Positions 7,651-16,809 of a DNA stretch of 64,000 nt are shown here, piece by piece. The notes beneath the pieces were generated by a model, which was given only the letters and a program-made list of their open reading frames with translations, had not been told where the DNA came from and searched no databases. The translations under genes were made by a program, and so were the position numbers. This DNA is from Rubrivivax sp. (lineage in GTDB: Bacteria; Pseudomonadota; Gammaproteobacteria; Burkholderiales; Burkholderiaceae_C). Numbering within the stretch: the stretch's first letter is position 1; every line of letters begins with the position of its first letter. The stretch spans positions 248,001 through 312,000 of the forward strand of contig JADJYX010000041.1 of assembly GCA_016719535.1 (NCBI GenBank), read 5' to 3'.

Positions 7651-9425
7651 CGCCATCCCCTGCCGGCCCGACGGCGCCACGCGCCAACGTCCTGCTGCGT
7701 GTCGTACTGCAGCATCGCACCGAGCTGCGCACCGCCGCCTGGATGAGCCTGGTCATCGGCGTGCTGATGCTGGTGCCGTCCTGGTACATGTTCGAGGTCT
7801 ACGGCCGGGTGCTCAACAGCCGGAACGCCACCACGCTGATGTGGCTGCTGCTGATGGTGATGGGCATCTACCTGGTCATCGAACTGCTGGACCTCGTGCG
7901 CGCGCGTGCACTGCATGCCGTTGCCCAGGGCTTCGACCAGAAGCTCAAGCAGACGGTCTTCGAAGCCGTCTTCCAGGCCAACCTGAAGCGGCTGCCCGGT
8001 GGCACGACGCAGCCCTTCAACGACCTGAAGAACCTCAAGGACTTCATCGCGTCGCCCTTCGTGACCTCGGTGCTCGACATCCCCGCCGCGCTGTTGTGCC
8101 TGGTGCTGCTGTTCGCGATGGGCCCCTGGCTGGGCGTGATGGCGATGGTGGGCGCCGGCGTGCAGGTGGTCCTCATCGTGCTGACGCAGCGTCGCACCAT
8201 GCCCTTGCTGACCGGCGCCATGGCGGCGTCGATCCAGGCGCAGCACTACGCCACCAACACCTTGCGCAACGCGCAGGTGATCGAATCGATGGGCATGCTC
8301 GAGCGCATCCACGCCCGCTGGATCAAGCGCCAGCACCACTTTCTGCAACGGCAGAGCGATGCCTCCGACTATGCGGGCATCACCTCGGCGGTGGCCAAGA
8401 CGGTGCAGCTGATGCAGGGCTCGGTGCTGCTGGGGGGCGCTACCTGGGTCATGCTGCATGGCCAGTTGTGGGGTGGCGCCGGCATGGTGATCGTGGCCTC
8501 GATCCTGGGCGGACGTGCCCTGCAGCCGCTGGCGCAGCTGGTCGGGCAATGGCGGCTGTTCGTCTCCGCGCGCGACGCGCAGGAGCGCATGAACAAGCTG
8601 CTGCTCGACTTCACGCCGCCGGGGCCCACCATGCAACTGCCGCCGCCGACGGGGCGCCTGACCGCAGAAGCCGTGCAAGCCACGGCACCGGGCAGCACGC
8701 AACGCATCCTGCACAACGTCGGCTTCACGGCAGTGCCCGGTGAACTCACGCTGATCATCGGCCCCACGGCCTCGGGCAAGAGCACGCTGGCCCGCCTGCT
8801 CGTCGGGGCCTGGCCCTGCGCCACGGGCAAGGTGCGGCTCGATGGCGCCGACGTCCATGCCTGGGACAAGGCACAGCTGGGGCCGCACATGGGTTATCTG
8901 CCGCAGAACGTGGAGTTGTTCGAAGGCACGGTGGCCGAGAACGTCGCCCGCTTCGGCAACGTCGACATGGACGCCGTCAAGGCCGCCGTCGAGGCCGTGG
9001 GCATGCGCGCGACCGTCGAAGCCCTGCCCGAAGGCTACGAAACGCGCATCGGCGAAGACGGTGCCGTGCTCTCCGGCGGGCAGCGGCAACGCCTGGGCCT
9101 GGCGCGCGCGCTCTACGGCAACCCCAGGGTCCTGGTCCTGGACGAGCCCAATGCCAGCCTGGATGCCGCCGGCGAACAGAACCTGCTCGAACTGATCCAC
9201 CGGCTCAAGGCTGCCGGCATGACCCTCGTGGCCATCACGCACCGCAACACGCTCATGCCCGCGGCCGACAAGATCGTCCTGATGCGGGAAGGCCAGACCG
9301 TGGCCTTCGGGCCGCGCGACGAGGTCCTCGCCGCGCTGGCCAAGGCCAACGAACAGCTGCGCGCGCGTTCAGTCGCAGCGCCGACGCCGGGTCCCAAACT
9401 GGCAGCGCCCGGAGCAACGGCATGA
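7647..9425 (+). CDS. Type I secretion ABC permease/ATPase, first of two
   Basis: This 592-residue half-transporter of the PrtD/RsaD type has an N-terminal membrane domain (about 20-310) without a C39 peptidase. Its nucleotide-binding domain carries Walker A GPTASGKST, signature LSGGQRQR, Walker B VLVLDEP and an H-loop histidine (ITHR), so it looks catalytically intact. It should power export of the RTX/S-layer-like protein across the inner membrane. It overlaps the TnpB-like gene by 4 bases and the second ABC gene by 4 bases, implying translational coupling. Type I exporters are usually homodimers; two unequal copies suggest a heterodimer. Confidence 0.9.
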   Translation: MTPSPAGPTAPRANVLLRVVLQHRTELRTAAWMSLVIGVLMLVPSWYMFEVYGRVLNSRNATTLMWLLLMVMGIYLVIELLDLVRARALHAVAQGFDQKLKQTVFEAVFQANLKRLPGGTTQPFNDLKNLKDFIASPFVTSVLDIPAALLCLVLLFAMGPWLGVMAMVGAGVQVVLIVLTQRRTMPLLTGAMAASIQAQHYATNTLRNAQVIESMGMLERIHARWIKRQHHFLQRQSDASDYAGITSAVAKTVQLMQGSVLLGGATWVMLHGQLWGGAGMVIVASILGGRALQPLAQLVGQWRLFVSARDAQERMNKLLLDFTPPGPTMQLPPPTGRLTAEAVQATAPGSTQRILHNVGFTAVPGELTLIIGPTASGKSTLARLLVGAWPCATGKVRLDGADVHAWDKAQLGPHMGYLPQNVELFEGTVAENVARFGNVDMDAVKAAVEAVGMRATVEALPEGYETRIGEDGAVLSGGQRQRLGLARALYGNPRVLVLDEPNASLDAAGEQNLLELIHRLKAAGMTLVAITHRNTLMPAADKIVLMREGQTVAFGPRDEVLAALAKANEQLRARSVAAPTPGPKLAAPGATA

Positions 9426-11125
9426 CCGCGACCCCCGCACACGCCGAGCCCGCTGCGGCGCCGGTCAAGGCCGTCCTGCTTGGCTTCAAGCGCGAGGCGC
9501 TGTGGATCGCCATCTTCGGGTTCTTTTCGAACCTGCTGATGCTGACCCCCACGCTGTACATGATGCAGGTCTTCGACCGCGTCATGCTCAGCAACAGCGA
9601 GTACACGCTGGCCGCCCTGTCCCTGCTGGCCTTGCTGCTGTTCCTGGTGCTGGGCTTTGCCGAATGGGCGCGCTCGCGGCTGCTGGTGCGCGCCGGCACC
9701 CGGTTCGACCTGCTGATGCAGCGGCATGTGTTTCGTGCCAGCTTCGACGCCAAGCTGCGCAACACGGCCAGCGCCAGCCCGCAGGCCCTGAACGACCTGA
9801 CGCAACTGCGCCAGTTCCTCACCGGCAATGGCGTCTACGCCGCCATCGACACACCGTGGGTGCTGGTCTTTGCCGGCGTGCTCTACCTGATCCACCCCTG
9901 GCTGGGCTACGCCGCGGTTGTCTTCGTGCTCATCACGCTGGCCGTCGCCTTGATCGGCAACAAGGTCATGGCGTCGCGCCACGCCAAGGTCCAGGCGGCA
10001 CAGATCCAGAGCAGCAACTACCTCAGCGGCAAGCTGCGCAATGCCGAGACCATCGAGGCCTTCGGCATGCTGGCCGACCTGCGCCGGCGCTGGCTCTCGA
10101 TCCACGACCAGCATGGCCTGCACCAGGCCCATGTGCACGAAGGCTCGCACCGGCTGCAGGCGACGATCAAATACGTGCAGTATGCGCAGCAGTCACTGGT
10201 GCTGGCCCTGGGCGCGCTGCTGGCCATCGACGGCCACATCACCGCCGGCGCCATGCTGGCCTGCAACGCCTTGATGGGCAACGCCCTGCGGCCGATCGGC
10301 CTGGTGGTGCAGAGCTGGAGCCAGTTTGTCGAATCGCGTGCTGCCTACGGGCGGCTGTCGACGCTGCTGCAGGACCATCCACCCCGCAGCGGCCGCACCG
10401 ATGTCGCCGAACTGAACGGACAGATCAGCCTGCGCGGCCTGGTGGCCAAGGCCCCGGGCCGCGAGCAGCCCATCCTCAAGGGCCTGGACCTGGACTTCCG
10501 GGCCGGTGAAGTGGTTGCCATCGCCGGCCCGTCCGGCGCCGGCAAGTCCACGCTGGCGCGCTGTCTGCTCGGCATCTGGCCCGATGCCGAAGGCCAGGTG
10601 CTGCTCGACGGCACACCGATCGAACAGTGGTCGCGCGAGGCGATCGGGCCCCACCTGGGCTATCTGCCGCAGGACATCGAGTTGTTCGACGGCACCATCG
10701 CCGAGAACATCGCCCGCTTCGAGGATGGGCAGGAAACGCAGGTGATCGAGGCCGCCAAGCGCACCGGCATCCACGACATGGTGCTGCACATGCCGCGCGG
10801 ATACGACACCCCGATGGGCGAGGCCGGCAGCACCTTGTCCGGTGGCCAGCGGCAACGCATCGGGCTCGCGCGCGCCATCCTCGGCGATCCGCTGGTCGTC
10901 GTGCTCGACGAGCCCAACGCCAACCTCGACGATGTCGGCGAGGCCGCCCTCATCCGCACCGTGGCCGATCTCAAGGCGCGCGGCCGGACCGTCTTCATGA
11001 TCGTTCATCAACCGAACCTGCTGAGGGTGGCCGATCGGCTGCTGGTGCTGGACAACGGCCGCGTGGCCCAGTTCGCCGCCATCCGCGTCGAGGCCCCCGC
11101 CCCCAAGGAAACCGCGACCCCATGA
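9422..11125 (+). CDS. Type I secretion ABC permease/ATPase, second of two
   Basis: This 567-residue protein has the same architecture as its upstream neighbour: a six-helix membrane domain about 20-300, then Walker A GPSGAGKST, signature LSGGQRQR, Walker B VVVLDEP and an H-loop histidine (VHQP). All ATPase motifs are canonical, so neither partner looks degenerate. The two sequences clearly differ, which argues for an old duplication rather than a recent copy. It starts on ATGA shared with the upstream stop and ends on ATGA shared with the HlyD-type gene. Confidence 0.9.
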   Translation: MTATPAHAEPAAAPVKAVLLGFKREALWIAIFGFFSNLLMLTPTLYMMQVFDRVMLSNSEYTLAALSLLALLLFLVLGFAEWARSRLLVRAGTRFDLLMQRHVFRASFDAKLRNTASASPQALNDLTQLRQFLTGNGVYAAIDTPWVLVFAGVLYLIHPWLGYAAVVFVLITLAVALIGNKVMASRHAKVQAAQIQSSNYLSGKLRNAETIEAFGMLADLRRRWLSIHDQHGLHQAHVHEGSHRLQATIKYVQYAQQSLVLALGALLAIDGHITAGAMLACNALMGNALRPIGLVVQSWSQFVESRAAYGRLSTLLQDHPPRSGRTDVAELNGQISLRGLVAKAPGREQPILKGLDLDFRAGEVVAIAGPSGAGKSTLARCLLGIWPDAEGQVLLDGTPIEQWSREAIGPHLGYLPQDIELFDGTIAENIARFEDGQETQVIEAAKRTGIHDMVLHMPRGYDTPMGEAGSTLSGGQRQRIGLARAILGDPLVVVLDEPNANLDDVGEAALIRTVADLKARGRTVFMIVHQPNLLRVADRLLVLDNGRVAQFAAIRVEAPAPKETATP

Positions 11126-12501
11126 ACTCTCCCGTGACATCGACCATGGCGGTCGACGCCAAGCCCATGGCTGCGAAGGCCGCTGCCGGCGGGCCGGTGA
11201 CCGACCTCGAACCGCGTGCCGACACGCGGCCGGTCATCCGCCTGGGCTTCTGGGTGCTGATCGTCGGCTTCGGCCTCTTTCTGGCCTGGGCCGCCTTCGC
11301 ACCGCTCGACGAGGGCGTGTCGGCGCCGGCCACGGTGGCCATCGAGACGCGCAGCAAGGCCGTGCAGCACATGATCGGCGGCGTCGTGCAGAAGGTCCTC
11401 GTGCGCGAAGGCTCGGCCGTGAAGGAGGGTGACGTCCTCATCGTGCTCGACGAAGCCATGGCGCGCGCCAGCCACCAGATGGTGCAGCAGACCTACCAGG
11501 CACAACGCGCCATGGAGGGCCGCCTGCTGGCCGAGGCCAGCCGCGCCCGAAGCATTACCTTCCATCCCGATCTGCTGCGCTCCACCGACCCTCAGGCGGC
11601 GCAGCACATGCAGGTGCAGCAGCAGCTGTTTGCGTCGCGCCGTGCGGCCCAGCAGGCCGAGATCGCCGCCGCCAACCAGGCCATCGCAGGGCTCGAGGGG
11701 CAGGTATCGGGCCTGAGGATGGTGCTGGAAAACCGCAAGACGCAGGCCGACTTGCAGACCCGCCAGCTGACCGAGGTGCAAGGGCTGGCCGCCGATGGCT
11801 TTGCCCCGCGCAACCAGGCCTTGATGCTGCAGCAGCAGCAAGCCGAATTGCGCGGTTCGCTGGCCGACATCGAGACCAATGTGCAGCGCTCGCTCAGCTC
11901 GATCGCCGAGACCCGGCTGCGCATCGCCCAGCGCGAGCAGGAATTCATGAAGGAGGTCTCCGAACGCCTGGCCGACCTGCAGCGCGAGGTGGAAGCCAAC
12001 CAAGAGCGTCTGCTGGCCATCACGCAGGAGCTCGAACGCATGCAGATCCGCGCCCCGGTGGCCGGTCAGGTGCTGGGCCTTGCGATCAACGGCCCGGGGG
12101 CGGTGGTGACGCCGGGCCAGAAGCTGCTCGACATCGTGCCGCAGGGCGAATCGCTGCTGCTCGACGCGCGCATTCCCACCCATGTCATCGACCGCATCAA
12201 GGTCGGCGACGTGACCGAGGTTCGCTTCTCGGCCTTTGCCAATGCGCCCCAGCTGGTGGTGCTGGGGCGGCTGGTCTCGCTGTCGGCCGATGCCGTCACC
12301 GAGCACCTGCCGACGGGTTCGATGTCGTACTTCCTCGGGCGTGTCGAGCTGACGCCCGACGGCAAGAAGGCGCTCGGCGACCGCGTTCTGCAACCCGGCA
12401 TGAGCGCCGAGGTGCTTGTCAAGACCGGCGAGCGGTCACTGCTGACCTACCTGCTGCACCCGCTGACCAAGCGCATCGCCTCGGCGATGACCGAGGAGTG
12501 A
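11122..12501 (+). CDS. HlyD-family membrane fusion protein of the type I system
   Basis: The 459-residue periplasmic adaptor has a cytoplasmic N-terminus, one membrane helix near residues 40-60 (FWVLIVGFGLFLAWAAF) and a biotinyl-lipoyl-like segment (GGVVQKVLVREGSAVKEGD). A long coiled coil spans about 110-300 and is rich in Gln, Glu and Ala. The C-terminal beta-barrel part contains RAPVAGQV. It should bridge the ABC pair to the TolC-type channel. The ATG at 11122 overlaps the preceding stop, and AAGGAA lies at 11105-11110. Confidence 0.9.
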   Translation: MNSPVTSTMAVDAKPMAAKAAAGGPVTDLEPRADTRPVIRLGFWVLIVGFGLFLAWAAFAPLDEGVSAPATVAIETRSKAVQHMIGGVVQKVLVREGSAVKEGDVLIVLDEAMARASHQMVQQTYQAQRAMEGRLLAEASRARSITFHPDLLRSTDPQAAQHMQVQQQLFASRRAAQQAEIAAANQAIAGLEGQVSGLRMVLENRKTQADLQTRQLTEVQGLAADGFAPRNQALMLQQQQAELRGSLADIETNVQRSLSSIAETRLRIAQREQEFMKEVSERLADLQREVEANQERLLAITQELERMQIRAPVAGQVLGLAINGPGAVVTPGQKLLDIVPQGESLLLDARIPTHVIDRIKVGDVTEVRFSAFANAPQLVVLGRLVSLSADAVTEHLPTGSMSYFLGRVELTPDGKKALGDRVLQPGMSAEVLVKTGERSLLTYLLHPLTKRIASAMTEE

Positions 12502-12503
12502 CG

Positions 12504-13907
12504 ATGGCCGGCGGTTCCGAGGCTTCGGGGATGCGGCGCCCACGCTCGCCGCGACGGCTGCCGGCGGCCCTGTGTGCGATAGCCTTCATGCCGGCCCTGC
12601 ATGCGATGAGCCTCTCCGAGGCCCTGCAGGCGGCGCGCGACCACGACCCGCAGTACCGGGCGGCCCTGCACGAACTCGAAGCCACGCGGCAAGGGGTGCC
12701 GATCGCCCGCTCGGTGTTGTTTCCGCAGGTCTCGCTGAGCTACTCGAACGCCAACGTGAGCGGTACGCGCGAGTTTCCCAACAGCCTGTCGCAGCAGGTC
12801 ACCACCCGCGTCGACTACGAGTCGCCGCAGACGGCCCTGAACCTGCGCATGCCGCTGTTCAACTACGAGGCCTGGAGTCGGGTCGATCAGGCCACCGCGC
12901 AGGCGCGTGGGGCCGAGGCCTCGTTCCGTGCGCGCGGGCTCGAGCTGGCCGAACGGGTTGCCACCGCCTATCTGCAGACCCTGGAGGCCCACGCGCAATT
13001 GACCCTGGCCGACGCCGAGGTGGTCGCGCTGCAAAGCCAGTTCCAGCGGGCGGAGCAGCGCCTTCGCCGCGGCGAAGGCACGAAGACCGACGAGGCGCTG
13101 GCACTGGCCGGCGTGGAGGTGGCACGCGCGCGCGCCAGCGACGCGCGCGAGCGGGTGTTGGTGGCCGCGGCCCGCCTGCGACGCCTGACGGGGCAGGCCC
13201 CGGCCTTCGTGCAGAACATCGTTCCCGACTTCCGCCCGCTGGTGTCGGCACCTGCCGTGCTGCGCGAATGGACCGACGCGGCGCTGACGCAGAGCCCCGT
13301 CGTCGAAGCGCGTGCGATCGCCGTCGACGCGGCGCGCTTCGGCGTCAGGCGGGCACAGGCCGGTCATCTGCCGCGCGTGGACCTGATCGGCAGCGTCGCA
13401 CGCAACCGCAACGAGTCGCTGGCCAATCTCGACCAGACCTCGAACCTGCGGACCATCGGGGTGCAGGTCAGCGTGCCGCTTTTCAGCGGCGGCGGCGTGC
13501 AGGCCTCGGTGCGCCAGGCGCAGTCGGAGATGTCGCGTGCCGAGGAGGACCTGCGCAACGAGCGCGAGAACGTGCAGCTGGAGGTACGACGCCTGCTGCA
13601 GGCGGCCGACAGCGCGGCGCTGCGTGCCGACGCGCTGCGCAACGCCGTCGCCGCGGGCGAGACCGCCGTCACGGGCGCCACGCGCGCGCAGGCGGCCGGG
13701 CTGGCCACGCAGTCGGAGGTGCTCGACGCGCGCAGCCGGCTGTATGCCAGCCGGCGCGAACTCGCACAGGCGCAGTACGACCACCTGGCGGCCCGCATGC
13801 GCATGATGCTGCTCGCCGGCGAGGCCATGCAGCGCGTGATCGAACAGATCGGCGCGGTGCTGATCGAGCGCATCGACCTGACCCCTTCCGCATCGTTGTC
13901 ACCATGA
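12504..13907 (+). CDS. tolC: TolC-family outer membrane channel of the type I system
   Basis: The 467-residue protein has a signal peptide of about 33 residues (ending near MPALHA), then two repeats of the outer-membrane efflux protein fold (SLSEALQAARDHDPQYRAA opens the first). It should form the outer-membrane duct. The ATG at 12504 is chosen because GAGGAG ends 5 bases before it; a GTG at 12498 in the same frame is less well spaced. It is co-directional with the adaptor gene, and its stop overlaps the ATG of the cyclophilin gene. Confidence 0.88.
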   Translation: MAGGSEASGMRRPRSPRRLPAALCAIAFMPALHAMSLSEALQAARDHDPQYRAALHELEATRQGVPIARSVLFPQVSLSYSNANVSGTREFPNSLSQQVTTRVDYESPQTALNLRMPLFNYEAWSRVDQATAQARGAEASFRARGLELAERVATAYLQTLEAHAQLTLADAEVVALQSQFQRAEQRLRRGEGTKTDEALALAGVEVARARASDARERVLVAAARLRRLTGQAPAFVQNIVPDFRPLVSAPAVLREWTDAALTQSPVVEARAIAVDAARFGVRRAQAGHLPRVDLIGSVARNRNESLANLDQTSNLRTIGVQVSVPLFSGGGVQASVRQAQSEMSRAEEDLRNERENVQLEVRRLLQAADSAALRADALRNAVAAGETAVTGATRAQAAGLATQSEVLDARSRLYASRRELAQAQYDHLAARMRMMLLAGEAMQRVIEQIGAVLIERIDLTPSASLSP

Positions 13908-14773
13908 CCATGACGTCTACGCTCCTGCGCCGCTGGTGTGCCCTCGGCCTGCTCACGACGCTGCTGGCCGCCTGTGGTGGCGGCGGCACGACGTCCGTCG
14001 CCAACGCCAGCGCCGGCAACGCCCGTTACGGGCAGAACATGGTCATCACGTTCAATGGGCAGGGCCTCGACCAGAACCTCGAGGCCCGTGTCGACGGGCC
14101 CTGCTCGCCGCCGACACGACTGGCCGGTGGCACGGCCAACGTGCTGCAGTTCAGCTGCTTCGTGCAGGGCGTGGGTGAGATCAGGCCCTATCTCGTCGAC
14201 AACGACGGTGGCGTCGTGCTCGGGTCGGTGCGCGTCGCGATCCCCTTGCCGCGCCTGAGCCTGACCGTGACCGACGGGACGCGCACGGGCAGCATCGAAC
14301 TCGAACTCGATCCCGTTGCGGCGCCGAACACCACGTCGCAGTTTCTGGCCTATGCCAATTCCGGCTTCTACACCAGCACCTTGTTCCACCGCGTGCGGCC
14401 CGACACGGGCATTCTCGGCGGAAGTTTTGCGCGTGACGCCGACGGCAACATGGTGGCCAAGGCGCCGACCCGCGCGGCCATCGCGCTGGAGCGGACCGGG
14501 CTGAAGAATCTGCGCGGCACGATCGCCCTCTACCGGGAAGAGGCGCTCGACTCGGGCAATGCGCAGTTCTTCATCAACACCGTGGACAACCCGCGCTTCG
14601 ATGCGGGCAGTGTCGAGACCCCGGATGGCTATGCCGTATTCGGCAAGGTGATTCAGGGCCTCGACGTGCTGAACACGATCGCGGCCGTTCCGGTTCGGCC
14701 CGACCTGGTGCTCGGTGTCACCGACGTGCCGGTCACGATGGTGCGGATTTCAGCCGTGACCCAGACGCGCTGA
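13904..14773 (+). CDS. Cyclophilin-type peptidyl-prolyl isomerase lipoprotein
   Basis: The 289-residue protein starts with a lipoprotein signal (lipobox LAAC), a domain of about 90 residues of unknown fold, then a cyclophilin domain from about residue 120 (FLAYANSGFYTSTLFHRV, later NAQFFINTVDN). The active-site arginine of FHR and the QFFIN motif are kept. It overlaps the TolC-type gene by 4 bases, so it is part of the secretion operon. The substrate is unknown, since type I cargo does not fold in the periplasm; it might serve the TolC-type protein or the lipoprotein. Confidence 0.8.
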   Translation: MTMTSTLLRRWCALGLLTTLLAACGGGGTTSVANASAGNARYGQNMVITFNGQGLDQNLEARVDGPCSPPTRLAGGTANVLQFSCFVQGVGEIRPYLVDNDGGVVLGSVRVAIPLPRLSLTVTDGTRTGSIELELDPVAAPNTTSQFLAYANSGFYTSTLFHRVRPDTGILGGSFARDADGNMVAKAPTRAAIALERTGLKNLRGTIALYREEALDSGNAQFFINTVDNPRFDAGSVETPDGYAVFGKVIQGLDVLNTIAAVPVRPDLVLGVTDVPVTMVRISAVTQTR

Positions 14774-14812
14774 GAATGCGTCGTTGAGGTTCATCAGATA
14801 CGGTGTTCCAGC

Positions 14813-15607
14813 GTGATCGCGCGTTCGCCCTGGACGAATCTTTCGCTTGCCTGGCCACTGGCCAAGCGCGACGTGCTGGCCCGCTACCGTGGCAGCCTGA
14901 TCGGCGTGGCCTGGGCGCTGCTCGCCCCGCTGGCGATGGTGCTGGTTTACACGCTGGTGTTTCGCGGGGTGTTCCAGGCGCGCTGGGGTGCGGGCGCCGA
15001 CAGCGCCGACGGCTTTGGCTATGTGGCGCGGCTGTTCGCCGGGCTGATGGTGTTTCAGGCCGTGGCCGAGGTCGCGACACGGGCAACGCGCCTGATCCAG
15101 GACAATGCCAACCTCGTCAAGCGGGTGGTATTTCCGCTCGATTTGCTGGTGCTGGCGCTGCTGTTGCAGGTTGGCGTTCATACCCTGCTGCAGGCCGGCG
15201 TGCTGGCGTTGCTGCTGCTGGGACTCGGCGAAGGCCTGCGCTGGTCCTGGCTGCTGCTTGCGCTGGCTGCGGCCTGGCTGCTGATGCTGCAATACACGCT
15301 GGCGATGGCACTGGCAGCCCTGGGTCCCTACCTGCGCGACCTGCAGCACGTCGTGCCGGTGGCGATGACCGGCCTGCTTTTCCTGTCGCCCGTGTTCTAC
15401 CCGGTTCAGGCGGCACCCGCGGTGCTGAAGGTGCTGCTGGCCTTCAACCCACTGTCGGCGCCGATCGAACTGGCGCGCGCAGCTTGGTTTGGTGACGCGG
15501 TGGACGTGGTCGCCGCTGGCTGGCAGGGCGCCGCGTTGATCGTCGCGATGCTCGGCGCACGCTGGATGTTCCGCCGGCTGCGGCCCGGTTTTCCGGATCT
15601 GGTGTGA
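14813..15607 (+). CDS. wzm: ABC-2 type polysaccharide export permease (Wzm/TagG-like)
   Basis: The 264-residue integral membrane protein has about six helices and the family's N-terminal amphipathic stretch (LAKRDVLARYRGSLIGVAW). It should pair with the ATPase downstream to export an undecaprenyl-linked glycan across the inner membrane. The start is GTG at 14813, 39 bases after the cyclophilin stop. Its TGA overlaps the start of the wzt-like gene. Confidence 0.85.
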   Translation: MIARSPWTNLSLAWPLAKRDVLARYRGSLIGVAWALLAPLAMVLVYTLVFRGVFQARWGAGADSADGFGYVARLFAGLMVFQAVAEVATRATRLIQDNANLVKRVVFPLDLLVLALLLQVGVHTLLQAGVLALLLLGLGEGLRWSWLLLALAAAWLLMLQYTLAMALAALGPYLRDLQHVVPVAMTGLLFLSPVFYPVQAAPAVLKVLLAFNPLSAPIELARAAWFGDAVDVVAAGWQGAALIVAMLGARWMFRRLRPGFPDLV

Positions 15608-16809
15608 TGGTCGACGCATGCGTCATCGAGCTGCACGAGTTGTGCAAGAGCTATTCACTCGAGATGCGGCCCTGGCAGCGGTTGTGGAACCAGCTCAGCG
15701 GCCGCAGCGACCGTGGCCAGCAGCATGCCGCGCTGCGCCAGGTCAACCTGAGCGTGCGCCGCGGCGAGGTGGTGGGCATCATCGGCCGCAACGGTGCCGG
15801 CAAGTCGACACTGCTGCAGGTCATCTGTGGCGTGTTGCAGCCAAGTAGCGGGCGCCGGACGGTGCATGGCCGCATCGCCGCTCTGCTCGAACTGGGTGCC
15901 GGCTTCAACCCCGAACTGACCGGCAGGGAGAATGTGCGCCTGAATGGGCCGCTGCTCGGCCTGTCGGCAGCCGAAGTCGAGCGCTCGATGGACGCCATCA
16001 TCGATTTCGCCGGCATCGGCAGCTATGTCGACCAGCCGGTGCGCAGTTACTCCAGCGGCATGTTCATGCGCCTGGCCTTCTCGATGGCGACCAGCGTCGA
16101 GCCCGACATCCTGATCGTCGACGAAGCGCTGTCGGTTGGCGACGGGGCCTTCGCGCACAAGAGTTTCGAAAGGATCATGGCGTTGAAGGAACGCGGCGCG
16201 ACGATCCTGTTCTGTTCCCATTCGATGTTTCAGGTCGAGGCGCTGTGCACGCGGGCGCTCTGGATCGAAGCCGGCGCCGTGCGCTTCGACGGCCCGGCGC
16301 ACCGGGCGACGGTGGAATACACCGAGTGGCTATCGCGCATGGAACAGGGCAAGGGCGACGCAGGCCTGCAGGCTGCGCGCTTCGATTCGCCCCAGGCGGC
16401 GATCACACAGGTCAGCCTGCGACTGCCTGCAGGTGTGTCCGTGCTGCGCAGCGGCGAACACGACCTCAGGATCGACGTTGCGCTGCGCTCACAGCCACAT
16501 GCGCCGCTGCCGACGCTGGGCATCGTGCTCCACGGCGGGGACGGGCGGGCCGTGGCCAGCGCCGGCAACTGGCTCGATGGTCTGCCGCTGGAGCGAGCCG
16601 TCGACGGTGAGATTCTGGCGCGGCTCACGCTGCCGCGGCTGCCGCTGCTCAAGGGGCGCTATACGGTGTCGGCCTACGTGTTGTGCGAGCGCTCGATCAA
16701 TCTCTGGGCGGCGGCAGAGCACGTTGCCAGCTTTGAGGTCGTTCAGGACCATCTGGAGCAGGGTGTGGTGTCGCTGCCGCACCACTGGGCGATGGGGCCC
16801 CAGCCGTGA
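15607..16809 (+). CDS. wzt: Polysaccharide export ATP-binding protein with glycan-binding tail (Wzt-like)
   Basis: The 400-residue protein has Walker A GRNGAGKS, the subfamily signature YSSGM and Walker B ILIVDEALSVGD. After about residue 245 comes a roughly 140-residue C-terminal domain like that of O9a-type Wzt, which recognises the capped end of the polymer. This implies chain-length control by terminal modification, fitting the methyltransferase gene that follows. ATG at 15607 overlaps the permease stop by one base; a GTG three bases upstream is also possible. Confidence 0.85.
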   Translation: MVDACVIELHELCKSYSLEMRPWQRLWNQLSGRSDRGQQHAALRQVNLSVRRGEVVGIIGRNGAGKSTLLQVICGVLQPSSGRRTVHGRIAALLELGAGFNPELTGRENVRLNGPLLGLSAAEVERSMDAIIDFAGIGSYVDQPVRSYSSGMFMRLAFSMATSVEPDILIVDEALSVGDGAFAHKSFERIMALKERGATILFCSHSMFQVEALCTRALWIEAGAVRFDGPAHRATVEYTEWLSRMEQGKGDAGLQAARFDSPQAAITQVSLRLPAGVSVLRSGEHDLRIDVALRSQPHAPLPTLGIVLHGGDGRAVASAGNWLDGLPLERAVDGEILARLTLPRLPLLKGRYTVSAYVLCERSINLWAAAEHVASFEVVQDHLEQGVVSLPHHWAMGPQP

